Counted from the first letter of the stretch, positions 24,235-34,664 are shown. The stretch is DNA of 64,000 bases from Owenia fusiformis (GCA_903813345.2 CAIIXF020000005.1:124001-188000), one strand, 5' to 3'. The notes: generated by a model not told the origin, from the letters alone. A program made the numbers and translations.

Positions 24235-24779
24235 GATAGCAACTGAAAAACGCTTGCGAATACGCTTGTAAGGATGTCTCAGCTATACTTCGACCCTTTT
24301 CCATGTAGAACAAATATACTCAGCAAAGAACACTGCTAAGGTTAGAATTAAATCTAATTAATTGACATTAGATACATCTAAAGAACATAAATAATTCAGG
24401 CTGTCATGTGTCAGTTTTACATATTAGCAGGTCGTGTATTTTTTGACATGAAATGTTTACATTGAATTATATATGATGATGAGTATAATGTATTTGTTCA
24501 TTTATTAATTAATAAACGTAATCTATTTAGTAATAAAAATGTATTGAGGTGATATGTTTTACACCATTCACATAACTCACAATACATGTAAATTGTGAAG
24601 CATCCAGTTAACGTAATGCTTGTACATATATAATTGCTTTTTATTTAATTATTTTTTGTTTCATAGAAAAATCATTCCGCTTTAGTACAGGTAGGTAACG
24701 TAATGACAAGCTTAAGGCTGCGTAATAGCTGGCTTGACTGCTGTATGTTTCAATAAGGCTTCCCAAAAGCTCACTATTT

Positions 24780-25316
24780 CACTGGTGATCCACTCGATTA
24801 CGCTGGTTACCAAAACGAACCGTTTTGGTAACAAAATGTCGGAACGTCGAAGGCACGATTTTTCTTTTTTCCTTATTTCACGCGTTGTAGGCAGAATCCC
24901 CACGACGTTTTTTCTCACAACGTGCATCAGTATCATATGTTTTAGAAAATGTACATGTTTGCGAAAAAATAACTCAGAGGACAACAGAATCGTCAATTTA
25001 CTTCCTCACTTAAGTTACATAAACGGTTTTACGAAAAACAGTTAAGATCTGCACTTTTAACCCAAACCGTTTATGTAACTTAAATGGGGAAGTAAATCGA
25101 CGATTCTGTTGTCTTCTGAACTATTTGTTCGCAAATATGTACACTTTCTTAAACATATGATACTGATACACGTTTATGTTAAAAAATGTCGTGGGAATTC
25201 TGCCTACAACGTGTAAAATAAGGAAACGAGAAAAATCGTACCTTCCGGATGTTCCGACATTTTGTTACCAAAACGAACCGTTTTGGTAACCAGCGTAATC
25301 GAGTGGATCACCAGTG
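24780..25316. mobile_element. Fold-back MITE, arms of about 250 bp
   Basis: The left arm CACTGGTGATCCACTCGATT... and right arm ...AATCGAGTGGATCACCAGTG are inverted over some 250 bp with roughly 90% identity, leaving a short loop near 25030-25065. TATTT occurs on both flanks (24775-24779 and 25317-25321) and looks like a 5-bp target duplication. Each arm also holds the smaller palindrome GGTTACCAAAACGAACCGTTTTGGTAAC (split here only in description). ORFs on both strands are mirror products of the arms, not genes. Confidence 0.85.
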
Positions 25317-25911
25317 TATTTGTTCTTTGTTAAGAACAAAAACAAATATTTTTGGAGTTCGCAAAGTCTCAGATAATATTTCGATCAAACCAAGCAATTT
25401 ATTCATGTACGCAACAGTATCTATGACGGATTTTTCTAAGTTGACATCTTGAATCGCCATACACAAGATAGAGATGAAGTCGATATAGACGACGGTAAAC
25501 ATTTACCTAATATTTCAAGTTTATAGATTTGTTGAACTTTTAGTCAACAGACACTGCATATTGGAAGTCAGAAACTATGACAATTTGAAATAAACTTTAA
25601 CCTAAAACGGTGTTTTCATAATATAAAATATTTATAAATAAGCTGCGTAATAATATTTTGTCTTCCATGTTGGAGACGTAAATAATAGTTGTAGAAGCAT
25701 AGATAATAGTTAGACTATTATTTTCAAAAACTCATACAAAAATAAATGTTATTATCATCTTCCCTATAGTTTAAGTCAAAAAACTGACAAATGACCTAAG
25801 AGATACAACGGTTGAGAAATGTACCCGAGTGCCGTGCAATCACAGTTAGGTTCATTTTATTACTTTAGAAGCTTTTACTATAACTTTACATATCCTACAT
25901 GTACTCTCCAG

Positions 25912-26102
25912 ACAATACAATGTTAACTCCATGCTCTTCACTGTTGTATGGTGCTCAAATGCAAACAATGAAGTACAGCATGTCCAGAAACAGCTGCAAT
26001 GCAATATTTTTGAATGGGTCCCCTGATGCAAGTTGGAACACGCATGATGTAAATAATGACAATATGTCACTTTCTGCTAATAGTGAAACTTCAGTTGATT
26101 AA
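25912..26102 (+). CDS. Candidate terminal exon, unknown protein
   Basis: GTACTCTCCAG precedes a frame open to TAA at 26100-26102. The peptide reads LYGAQMQTMKYSMSRNSCN, then AIFLNGSPDASWNTHDVNN and a serine-rich end (SANSETSVD). Composition resembles a hydrophilic C-terminal tail. A mariner element starts only 10 bp after the stop, so any 3' UTR has been disrupted or extends into the element. The family is not recognised; strand support is weak because an antisense ORF overlaps. Confidence 0.3.
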
Positions 26103-26112
26103 ATAGCATCTA

Positions 26113-27490
26113 CAGGGTGGGCCCAAAAAACGCCACTTTATTTTCAAAATGCTTTACCTTTTTTAATTGTTGATACAAAATCATAATTTGCATACCAAAT
26201 GAAATTTGAGGTTGTTATCTAGCCATGGATCATGAATTATACACTTTTACTTGAATAAAATATGTCACCAGCGTCTCATTTAAACATGTGGTGTGCCATG
26301 AGAAATAAGCATAATTTACAAAATGTTCCTGAACTGATACGGCCTGATGATCGCCAAGCTAATAGCCCCGATGCAAACCCCAGTGAGTATAGGGTATGGG
26401 CAGGTCTCCAGGAGAAGACAGGTTGAAAAAACTTAGGTAACATTTCATTGATACTGTTAATACAGCAAGGCGACTAAAACTAAAATATATCATCAAATAG
26501 GGTGGAGGACCAATTGAATTTTAGATCAAATATAATCCACGTTGAAGGAATTCTCGAAATCGTTGTTCCCTCTTCAAAAGAGAAGACGCGAAAATCTTTC
26601 CTTATAAGGGCAAAATATTTCCCATGATGCAGTTCGCGGAGGAACAAATTTATACTTCCTTATTTTCCCTCATAGGTTTAACATGGGGATTTTCACACCG
26701 ATATATTCGTTCATATTCCGTACGAGAGTACAGAAAAAAATATTAGAAACGATTGATCTCTCATTAATCTTAATATAACAGCTATTTTTTTCATTGTATT
26801 AATTCATAGCGTGGTGAAAACGATGATTGAAAAGTGAGAAAATATTCCGGAAGAGAAGGTCACATGATCAGTAGACTAGTCGCCATATTGGAAAAAACAA
26901 TTCCATTCGACTTTCAATACTTTCATGCCAATCTTACCGCACTACAAACTGCGACATCGATGCAACAACTGAATAAAAGTATTCATCTTCAAATTACATT
27001 ATAGAGTTACGTTGAAAACCCACAAACAACTGAGCAGTAGACCAAAGAAGACGCGTCGCTATGGTCTAGGTCAATCTGCTCAGTGATCCGAAAGCAAATC
27101 TATAGTACTCGTTTCCGAATTTTGTTGTTCATTGTACAATCTTTTATTGATTAAACTCGGTATATTGACTATTCAAGCAATGACAAAGAAGAATACTTAC
27201 GATTGTGTCATTGTTTTATTTAGCGTGCGGGTGTAAAAACAAAATTGAGTAATTAGTTTGATTTAGAACTTTCGTGTCACGCAAATAGCTACGCGAAATG
27301 CATAGTGGGAAAATATGTGCATATTTGCGAACGTTGTGATTCAAAGAGCGAACCGTGAAAGGGGGAATTGATACATTATATTATTACTAGGAACCTCTTG
27401 CACTATATAACTGCAAAATTTGGGGTATGTAGGTTGGAAAATAAAAAGTTGTAGTGTCTTGAAAAAAGTGGCGTTTTTTGGCCCACCCTG
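26113..27490 (+). mobile_element. Decayed Tc1/mariner element, CAGGGTGGGCC ends
   Basis: Ends CAGGGTGGGCCCAAAAAACG and its inverse CGTTTTTTGGCCCACCCTG are flanked by TA (26111-26112, 27491-27492). Near 26345-26430 a plus-strand frame encodes RQANSPDANPSEYRVWAGL, the C-terminal SPDxNPxxYRVW motif of mariner-family transposases, where the last catalytic aspartate sits; the rest of the transposase is not readable. The element is 1,378 bp. It is an old, dead copy with full ends. A right end of the same family lies at 47300-47319. Confidence 0.85.
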
Positions 27491-27494
27491 TATA

Positions 27495-27905
27495 TCAAAG
27501 TATCTTGATTATTTACAGTCATCGGACATTGGTTCTATAATCAATATGTAATGGTTTCATTGTTGCGTTATTAAAGGCCCCTTATAAAGTTTTAACTTTG
27601 GTATAATTAGTTCTCTCCAATGTTATCAAAATGTGCTATGTAAAACTTCTTAATTTGATTTCAAAAGGTTGATTTTGGAGGGTTCTTTTTGAAGAACCTG
27701 AAGTTGTTTCAAATGTAATTGTGGTTGTCACGCATATTCATTGTTAAGTGATAATATAACCCAAAGCATAACGTACATTCTTAAGAAGATTGGACAAAAA
27801 ATAAGCAAGAAACCAACTTGTAAGTGTTACATAAGTTGTTCAGAGAAAATGGTTTTCAAAATTCAATCTATAATTGAATTCTATAGTATATTAATGATTA
27901 CACGC
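27495..27905. other. No recognisable feature
   Basis: AT-rich non-coding sequence that probably includes the 3' part of the SINE annotated next. Confidence 0.35.
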
Positions 27906-27907
27906 AT

Positions 27908-27992
27908 GGAGCTCACACGGTTTGAACTCACCTTCATGGTTACAACATCATTGCCTAGCCCAGCGTGCTCAACGCTCTAGACTGACCGGCCT
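27908..27992 (-). repeat. tRNA-derived SINE head
   Basis: On the minus strand the sequence reads GGCCGGTCAGTCTAGAGCG, then a B-box-like GAGTTCAAACCG about 60 bases later. The CTAGAGCGTTGAGCAC stretch resembles a tRNA A box and D-loop. The ends do not form an acceptor stem, so it is a SINE or tRNA pseudogene, not a functional tRNA. The SINE body would extend to lower coordinates, but its end is not visible. Confidence 0.45.
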
Positions 27993-27994
27993 AC

Positions 27995-29330
27995 TTAGTC
28001 ACCCCAAAAATGCCACTTGGGTGACATCACAGCATATTGTGACATCGCAACTTTGAAAAAAATGCTTTAAAATATTATATAGCATAAAATCATCGATTGG
28101 ATGTTTACAATAGTAGGACTTCTCCTCATCGATTCAATAGATTAGACAAAGATTTGACTTTTAGGTTTTTCTTCAAAAATTATTCAATTAAAAAATGTCC
28201 AAATAGGTTTTTGAGTCATGAAAGTACATAAAAGTCTGAACGCATAATTTCATTTGTACAAGCGTGGATAAATTGCTGATTTGTAAAATAATTTGAAAGA
28301 TATATTATAATATTTCAACTATAATTCTAGGCCATTTCCGCCTGCTTGATCATCTTAGTAACGATTCTAACCATCCAAGGGAATTGATAGTGGCCCAATG
28401 TACTTTATTGTCCATTTTCCTATGTGATGTAGTTTACCAAACATTGGATTGGCGGTATATGCGTGTCTTACTCGGCGGTAGGTTGTATATACGCGGGTAG
28501 ACTTTCCCCCAGTGCACTAGGGTGTCTAGCGGCTTGTTTTTCAAATAAAACTAAAATCATGGTAAAAGCTTTTCTAGAACTGAAGTTATACACTTTCAAA
28601 GATAGCAGGTATCGCGAAATTCCATTGAAGTCAAAGTGACGTGAAAAAGACTAGTGGGCAATTTCAAGCTCAATTTGTTTTGTCTTTAGTATTCATACTT
28701 CAAGAAATGCCAATTATTGATTTAGTATTCAGATGTATGAATGCATGACAGGGTGTTGTCCAAATATAATATCGGTCAATGATGTTGCCTAGCAATCACT
28801 TTGCAACGACACGGACGTTGAAATAGTGAAATTAAAAAATGGGGTTAGAGGAGAAGAGAACTCGATTCGCTAATACTTGGCGATTCACTGTTTTTTACTT
28901 TTATGAATTCATTTCATCGTCAACGATGGCTCGACTTTTTTGAAATAAAGCGTCTTGTAAAGAAAATTCAAGATGCTTAATTATTATCTATCACACAAAG
29001 CCGTAATCACTTTTTGCATTTTCTAGAGTTTTGGAAACAAGGTAACAATCAAAATTTTATGAATTTCAATTTTATTTGCATCAAGTTCCAACTATCATAA
29101 CTTTGCCCCTCTCCCCTCAATCACCTTGGTTAGTGCCTAATATCTGTGGTTCAACTAAAAAATAACGGAGACGCAAAAATGCAAAAAGGAACTGCTGACA
29201 TTAAAAAGGCGCAACGCCACCAACGTCCACAAGACAATGTTTTTGCTATAAATCAAGTGTATTGCAACATCTTAGAAGACCTAACATGTTCTATCATACC
29301 TAGCCCCTATTATTTAGCAATTTGATAGTA
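27995..29330. other. No recognisable feature
   Basis: AT-rich non-coding sequence; no convincing ORF, repeat or RNA gene. Confidence 0.4.
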
Positions 29331-29362
29331 AAGGACCTTATACACCCTCCATTGGGATCTCC

Positions 29363-29925
29363 AGTAGTAAAGGGTGCGTAAAAGAAAACATACAGTCCTC
29401 ACGTTAGGACTACTTTTCGGCTAGGGTTAGGGTTTGGATTAGGGTTAGGGTTAGGAGGGTTAGGGTTAGGGTTAGATTCTCGTAAAATTCCGGAATAAGC
29501 CGATTGGTAATGAGTGCCTATATGTAGGTTTGACTGTACCGAAGGTGTACTCACGTTACGAGATGACTGAGAGTGCGCTATCTATGGAATCTGCAGTGCC
29601 CCCCTCCCCATGTCACGTGAAAAGGATGCATCTAGGAGTTTAGCTGTAGTACGTTTTCAAAAAGGAACGAAGGCTGACGTCATGGGATCGGCTTATCGTT
29701 TTAGGTAAACTCATTAGCCCAGTTTCGTTTTATACCCTAGTTGAGATACTTAGACGATAGACATACCGAAGTAGCTAGTAGTAAACATTAAGTTTTTGTG
29801 AATATAAATTTCACCTCACTCGATGTTAAAAACCTGATATCATCCAATTTTATACATAAACCCTTAGGTTGATCTACCTTAACAATTGCCCACGTCGTTG
29901 GATGTATTCCTCCTCCTTATCACAA
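29363..29925 (+). repeat. Left terminal inverted repeat of the Polinton-class element
   Basis: The outer 345 bp matches the right repeat at about 99% by eye; the inner part to about 29925 is clearly related but diverged (shared CACTCGATGTTAAAAA and CCTGATATCAT). It includes telomere-like hexamers. The abrupt change of identity suggests homogenisation of only the outer part. Confidence 0.85.
29421..29476 (+). repeat. Telomere-like TTAGGG hexamers in left terminal repeat
   Basis: Seven or so GGGTTA units with two degenerate ones (GGTTTGGATTA, GGTTAGGAGG) lie about 60 bp inside the element end, G-rich strand reading inwards. The right terminal repeat carries the same array with one more hexamer. 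They belong to the element, not to a chromosome end. Confidence 0.95.
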
Positions 29926-30188
29926 AATCATGACGTTAAGTGCTGTTTTCAACATTAACAAAATATGAGCATCACTCTCCATTCCTAGCTTAATTCAACC
30001 ACTTTGCAACAACGCGTTAACTTCATTCATGTGGTAGTTGGGAAATAACCAACAAATGGAAAATATAGAGTGAATATAGCTTTATACCATAGACAGCCTG
30101 CTGAATTCTATGACTTACGAACTTGGATTGAGAATTTATTCCTCGATGGAACAGACTTGATAATTACAGGAGTTATATCAGAAGCATT

Positions 30189-30797
30189 ATGGATGTTTTT
30201 CACTTGAAATCACAAGATGTCAATAAGGGCAGGGGAGCCATAGTTCAACCATTAGAGACTGAGCTTCCAAAGATGTTGAAAATAGCTTCAGGACCATACC
30301 GTCAACAAACATTTCTCTTCCAGAAAAGGGATCGTGTATTTATAAAAACGTATCATGTGCTTGATTTACTGTCTCGGGATGATGGAACACTAAGAGTCCC
30401 TTTTGAATCGCAATCATCTGATCCGAGTGCAGGTATGATAACAAGACAGGAATTCGACTATTTCCTAGAAAGCTGTCAAGAGAACGACCATATTTTTAAA
30501 GACAGCAACACATCCCCACAGTATGATCACCAGGCGCTTTGGACGAATGGTTTAGACGGGAGTTTAGACCGTTGGCAACACTTGGGTAGAGGATACGAAT
30601 TTACAGTTTCTAGGAATTATAAAACGTTAGAAATTGTGTCTAATAGGTACAACGAAGAGAAGCAGATTTACGAACTGAATTTGAGTATCTGTTTAACATT
30701 TCAACAAATGCATGCCTTATTAAATAATATATGGCTGATCATGGAGCCTTTGGCACTGGCTGAGAAAAACTGTCTGGTTACATTACACGACGATTGA
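30189..30797 (+). CDS. Unrecognised 202-residue gene of the Polinton-class element
   Basis: The open frame of 203 codons (with stop) begins at ATG 30189, shortly after the left terminal repeat, in the same orientation as the ATPase gene. It has no signal peptide or membrane segment. The N-terminal half is polar; the C-terminal part (residues about 145-190: TLEIVSNRYNEEKQIYELNL, then a helix-like segment) has an alternating strand-then-helix look that faintly recalls the PC4-type single-stranded-DNA-binding fold, but this is a guess. An ATTAAA lies about 75 bp after the stop. No family is recognised with confidence. Conservation in sister elements would show whether it is structural or replicative. 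Confidence 0.6.
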   Translation: MDVFHLKSQDVNKGRGAIVQPLETELPKMLKIASGPYRQQTFLFQKRDRVFIKTYHVLDLLSRDDGTLRVPFESQSSDPSAGMITRQEFDYFLESCQENDHIFKDSNTSPQYDHQALWTNGLDGSLDRWQHLGRGYEFTVSRNYKTLEIVSNRYNEEKQIYELNLSICLTFQQMHALLNNIWLIMEPLALAEKNCLVTLHDD

Positions 30798-31204
30798 TTA
30801 CGAAATGTAAATGAAACACTACCAAATCTAAACATTTATAATTTAATGCTATAAGTTGTCTACACTATAAATTAAAGAGCTAAATTGAATTTAATACGAA
30901 CTAAAATGTTACATCTTCGAGAACCTAATTAAGTCTTTTCATTCAGTAGTGTATGATGGAATAACACTTTATATACTGAATGTACATTTATTAGGATATT
31001 AAAAAGAAAATATACTTATACTAAGAGTTTATTTGTATTTAAGGTATTGAATAGCGTGGTATATAACGTAGTAGCATAATATCAATATAAAAAATTTCCG
31101 GGGTTACTGCATGGGTTCTCTGGGGTTCTGTATGGGTTCTATATGGGTTCTCCTGGAATTCTGAATGGCTTCTCCTGGGCCGGTCTGTATGGGCTACTTG
31201 TGAT

Positions 31205-31895
31205 GTGAGAATGATTAATTCTTTTTTTGTATTATTTGTCATTATGCTTTGCTACACATTATGCTATTATGTCACACGCAATGCTACATACTATTCTACA
31301 TGTAATGCTACTATGCTACACGCTATGCTACATGTTATGCTACCATGCTATGCTTCCATGCTACATGTTATGCTACTATGCTACATGCTGTGCTACATGC
31401 TGTGCTACATGTTATGCTACTAAGCTACATATCATGCTACAGTAATGCTACTATGCAACATGCTATGCTACATGTTATGCTACTATGCTACATGCTATGC
31501 TACATTTATGCTACAATGCTACATGCTATGCTACATGTTATGCTACATGCTTTGCTACACATTATGCTATTATGCTACACGCAATGCTACATATTATGCT
31601 ACATGCTTTGCTACATGTTATGCTACATGCTTTGCTACACATTATGCTATTATGCCACACGCAATGCTACATACTATGCTACATGTTATGCCACTATGCT
31701 ACACGCTATGCTACATGTTATGCTACCATGCTATGCTTCCATGCTACATGTTATGCTACTATGCTACATGCTGTGCTACATTGTATGCTACTAAGCTACA
31801 TATCATGCTACAGTAATGCTACTATGCAACATGCTATGCTACATGTTATGCTACTATGCTACATGCTATGCTACATTTATGCTACAATGCTACAT
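31205..31895 (+). repeat. ATGCTACATG satellite, first block
   Basis: The array is made of ATGCTACATG, ATGCTACATGTT and ATGCTACTATG-like 10-12-bp words. Longer order is present: the series starting CTTTGCTACACATTATGCT and running through GCTTCCATGCTACATG recurs at about 31247 and 31630, and again at 32309 after the LINE, giving a 300-400-bp higher-order repeat. All three plus frames are open for over 100 codons, giving CYMLCY/MLHAML-type peptides. These are artefacts of composition. Confidence 0.9.
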
Positions 31896-32276
31896 TTTTT
31901 TATTTTTTTTTTTTTTATAATAAATACTCTTTATTTCTTAAAAGCATAGATAAATTTTCATTGTTATTCACGGCGTAATCGCCCAGAAGGGCATTTCTAC
32001 TGCCGCTTTAAGTGAATTTAAATTACAATATAATATAACATTTAGTCAAAGTCATTATTAGAGTAAGAAAAATATATAATTTAGATACTATCTGTTTTTT
32101 TTACACGTCTGTACCCCCGTTGGTGCCCTGAATTTGAATTACTGTTATCGATTATTTAATGAAATTCAAAACTGCCTTAAAGATTTTCGAATTGTTTTCA
32201 TTTGTCAGATCTTTGTCGCCAAAAAGTAGGAAGTTTGTCTTGTTTTTTAATGTTTTGTATTTAGTAACATCTAAGT
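31896..32276 (-). mobile_element. 5'-truncated LINE tail inserted in the satellite
   Basis: On the minus strand this has the last 40 codons of a reverse-transcriptase ORF (KTNFLLFGDKDLTNENNSK then IFKAVLNFIK and TAA), a 240-bp 3' UTR and a poly-A tail seen as a T-run at 31896-31918. The 13-bp TACAATGCTACAT is duplicated on both sides (31883-31895 and 32277-32289). This is a textbook target-primed insertion. The FLLFG...KIFKA...FIK ending is typical of CR1/RTE-like LINE C-termini; exact clade not determined. Confidence 0.85.
32152..32273 (-). pseudogene. C-terminal fragment of LINE reverse transcriptase ORF
   Basis: About 40 codons remain, ending in TAA (32154-32152). They encode a DVTKYKTLKNKTNFLLFG stretch, matching the end of LINE ORF2 proteins. 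The remainder of the ORF was never copied (5' truncation at 32276). Confidence 0.75.
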
Positions 32277-32880
32277 TACAATGCTACATGCTATGCTACA
32301 TGTTATGCTACATGCTTTGCTACACATTATGCTATTATGCTACACGCAATGCTACATACTATGCTACATGCTTTGCTACATGTTATGCTACATGTAATGC
32401 TACTATGCTACATGTTATGCCACTATGCTACACGCTATGCTACATGTCATGCTACCATGCTATGGTTCCATGCTACATGTTATGCTACATGCTATGCTAC
32501 ATTGTATGCTACTAAGCTACATGTTATGCTACAGTTATGCTACTATGCTACATGCTATGCTACATGTTATGCTACTATGCTACATTTATGCTACCTTGTT
32601 ACATGCTATGCTACATGTTATGCTACTATGCTATACGTTATGCTACTATGCTACATGTTATGCTACCATGCAACATGTATGCTACATGTTAGGCTATGCT
32701 GTATGTTATGATATCTTGCTACATGCTATGCTACATGTTATGCTACTATGCTTCATACTATGGTACTATGCTACATGTCATGCTACTATGCTACATGCTA
32801 TGCTACAGGTTATAATGCTACTATGCTACATGCTATGCTACATGTTTTGCTATAATTCTACATGCTATGCTACATGGCTC
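32277..32880 (+). repeat. ATGCTACATG satellite, second block
   Basis: This continues the array of 31205-31895 after the LINE insertion; the 13-bp target duplication marks the joint. It contains the third copy of the higher-order unit (32309-32600), then degenerates towards 32880, about 95 bp before the ATPase start codon. Confidence 0.9.
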
Positions 32881-32974
32881 ATGTTAATTATCATAAACAG
32901 TAAACATCAGATAGTATTTATTACATATCCTGCATCAGAAACAACAGTGAACCAAATGCGACCGACGAAACAAC

Positions 32975-34654
32975 ATGCCTAAAAGTGCCATATGCTCCTG
33001 CGAATGTGGACGATCATTTAATCATACGAGTAGTCTGTATCGTCACAAGAGAATAGATCATGCTACGCATAAACAAATATTTGTGCCCCCTGAAGAACAC
33101 TATGATGCTGGGCCTTATTCTTCAGGAAACTTGGCAGATCATACTTACAAGGGTGATAGGACAAAGATGCTTCACCATCCCTTCACGATGATGGTGGTAG
33201 GTCCAACAGGTTCGGGCAAGTCCACGTATGTCAAAAATCTTATAGAACGTGTCAATGAAAGGATAACCCCTCCACCGCAACGTATAATCTGGTGCTTTGG
33301 TCAATGGCAGCCAATGTATATCGAGATAAAGACACGCTTTCCAAATATAGAATTCATGATGGGAATTCCAGAGTTATTGAGTGACCAAGGATTTCTAGAT
33401 GTCAATGTAAGAAATCTACTCATTTTCGACGATCTGATGGCTGATATGACCAAAGATAAGCGGATCTCTGAGCTGTACACTAAGGGATCCCACCACAGGA
33501 ATTTGAGTGTCATTTGTCTCATGCAGAATCTATTTCATCATGGTCGTGAAAGCAGAACTATGAGTCTAAACTGTCACTATATAGTGTTGTATAAAAATCC
33601 TAGGGATCGCCAACAGGTGGCCGTATTAGCCAATCAGATGTATCCTGGAAAATCAAAAAAATTATTGGACGCTTACGAAAAGGCTACCCAGCAACCCTAC
33701 GGGCATCTACTGGTTGATTTGAAGCAAGAAACTCCCGAACATATGAGATTATACGATGTTGCAGCAGCTGATAAGGAGCGACCCATAAGCATGTCTTCGG
33801 TATTTTATTCACACGGAAAAGAGGACCAATCACAAGTCAGTAACCAAATGCCAATCCCCTGCAGCAGTATGGATATAAGTAGAGTCGTGAAGTCTAATCA
33901 AGAACCATATGATGATATCAACCAGGCAAACTACAGTACTACACCCATCGATGCAAAATTAAACATGGATTCGAGTATACAATGCCATGTGAATCCAACC
34001 ATGTATCAACCAATGAATCCAGGTATGAGCTACACGTTGAACAACCAACCCAGCAAACCTGCAGTGACAAATTCTATTCCTCATTGTACTGATTGCGGTG
34101 TAGTGATGCTGTCACCAATCGACGTAAGGGAGCACAGGAGACATTGCCCCGAATTGAGGGAAACTGATGAAAACGATGGTACAACCGGGGATTTCCATAC
34201 TGAAGATCTGAGAGAGAATGCAACTTTGAATCGTATTAAAGATAAGGTCATTGATGAGATACAGGATGATGTGGATGTTCTGATGAAGAAGTATAGAGAA
34301 AGAGGAATGTCAAACAAAACAGCTATAGAGAAAGCTAGACAGAAATCTGTTTTTGGTGCCAGACAGCGATTCTTGAAAAACTATGGAGAACTTCTGACAA
34401 ATATACTGGGACTCCGCCACAGTGAAGTTCATCGTGATATCATGGAGGAAGTAGAGGCACTATTGGCGAAAGGCATGACTCAATCCAGAGCAGTCAAGAA
34501 AACACTTAACAAATATTCATATTTGGCTGGAGAATTATTCACGGATGATGCATCTACGAGTGAAGAATCAAGTGATGAACAACAATCGGATGATGGTACA
34601 AACACTACTAGTGAAGATGAATCTGATTATGAGGGGGATGCGGACAATGTATAG
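32975..34654 (+). CDS. A32-like (FtsK/HerA) packaging ATPase with two zinc fingers
   Basis: This 559-residue product belongs to the virus-type genome-packaging ATPases found in Polintons and relatives, which drive DNA into capsids. Order: an N-terminal C2H2-like finger (residues about 9-29, CECGRSF...H...H); Walker A GPTGSGKS at 76-83; Walker B NLLIFDDL at 147-154; a sensor-like QNLFH motif at 184-188; the core ends near residue 260 with DLKQETPEHMRL. A second finger (CTDCG...H..HC) lies near 371-390. The C-terminal 150 residues hold two related helical segments (around VDVLMKKYRERGMS and VEALLAKGMTQSRAVKK) and an acidic, serine-rich tail. Polinton ATPases are usually near 230-280 residues, so this one is about twice as long. 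AATAAA follows the stop at 34659-34664. The reading frame looks whole. Confidence 0.85.
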   Translation: MPKSAICSCECGRSFNHTSSLYRHKRIDHATHKQIFVPPEEHYDAGPYSSGNLADHTYKGDRTKMLHHPFTMMVVGPTGSGKSTYVKNLIERVNERITPPPQRIIWCFGQWQPMYIEIKTRFPNIEFMMGIPELLSDQGFLDVNVRNLLIFDDLMADMTKDKRISELYTKGSHHRNLSVICLMQNLFHHGRESRTMSLNCHYIVLYKNPRDRQQVAVLANQMYPGKSKKLLDAYEKATQQPYGHLLVDLKQETPEHMRLYDVAAADKERPISMSSVFYSHGKEDQSQVSNQMPIPCSSMDISRVVKSNQEPYDDINQANYSTTPIDAKLNMDSSIQCHVNPTMYQPMNPGMSYTLNNQPSKPAVTNSIPHCTDCGVVMLSPIDVREHRRHCPELRETDENDGTTGDFHTEDLRENATLNRIKDKVIDEIQDDVDVLMKKYRERGMSNKTAIEKARQKSVFGARQRFLKNYGELLTNILGLRHSEVHRDIMEEVEALLAKGMTQSRAVKKTLNKYSYLAGELFTDDASTSEESSDEQQSDDGTNTTSEDESDYEGDADNV

Positions 34655-34658
34655 CATT

Positions 34659-34664
34659 AATAAA
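34659..34664 (+). terminator. AATAAA polyadenylation signal of the ATPase gene
   Basis: A canonical AATAAA starts four bases after the TAG stop of the packaging ATPase gene, as is common in compact virus-type genomes. Confidence 0.5.

Noticed and set aside
24734-25045. ORFs on both strands in the fold-back
   Set aside because: They are mirrored products of the inverted arms.
27908-27992. Functional tRNA gene
   Set aside because: A- and B-box-like words are present but the ends do not pair as an acceptor stem; it fits a tRNA-derived SINE.
29421-29476. A true chromosome end or interstitial telomere
   Set aside because: The hexamers are few, imperfect and mirrored in both terminal repeats of the element, so they are part of it.
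31205-32982. Several 100-185-codon plus-strand ORFs of CYMLCY / MLHAML repeats
   Set aside because: They are the three open frames of the ATGCTACATG satellite, which lacks stop codons by composition; no gene context.
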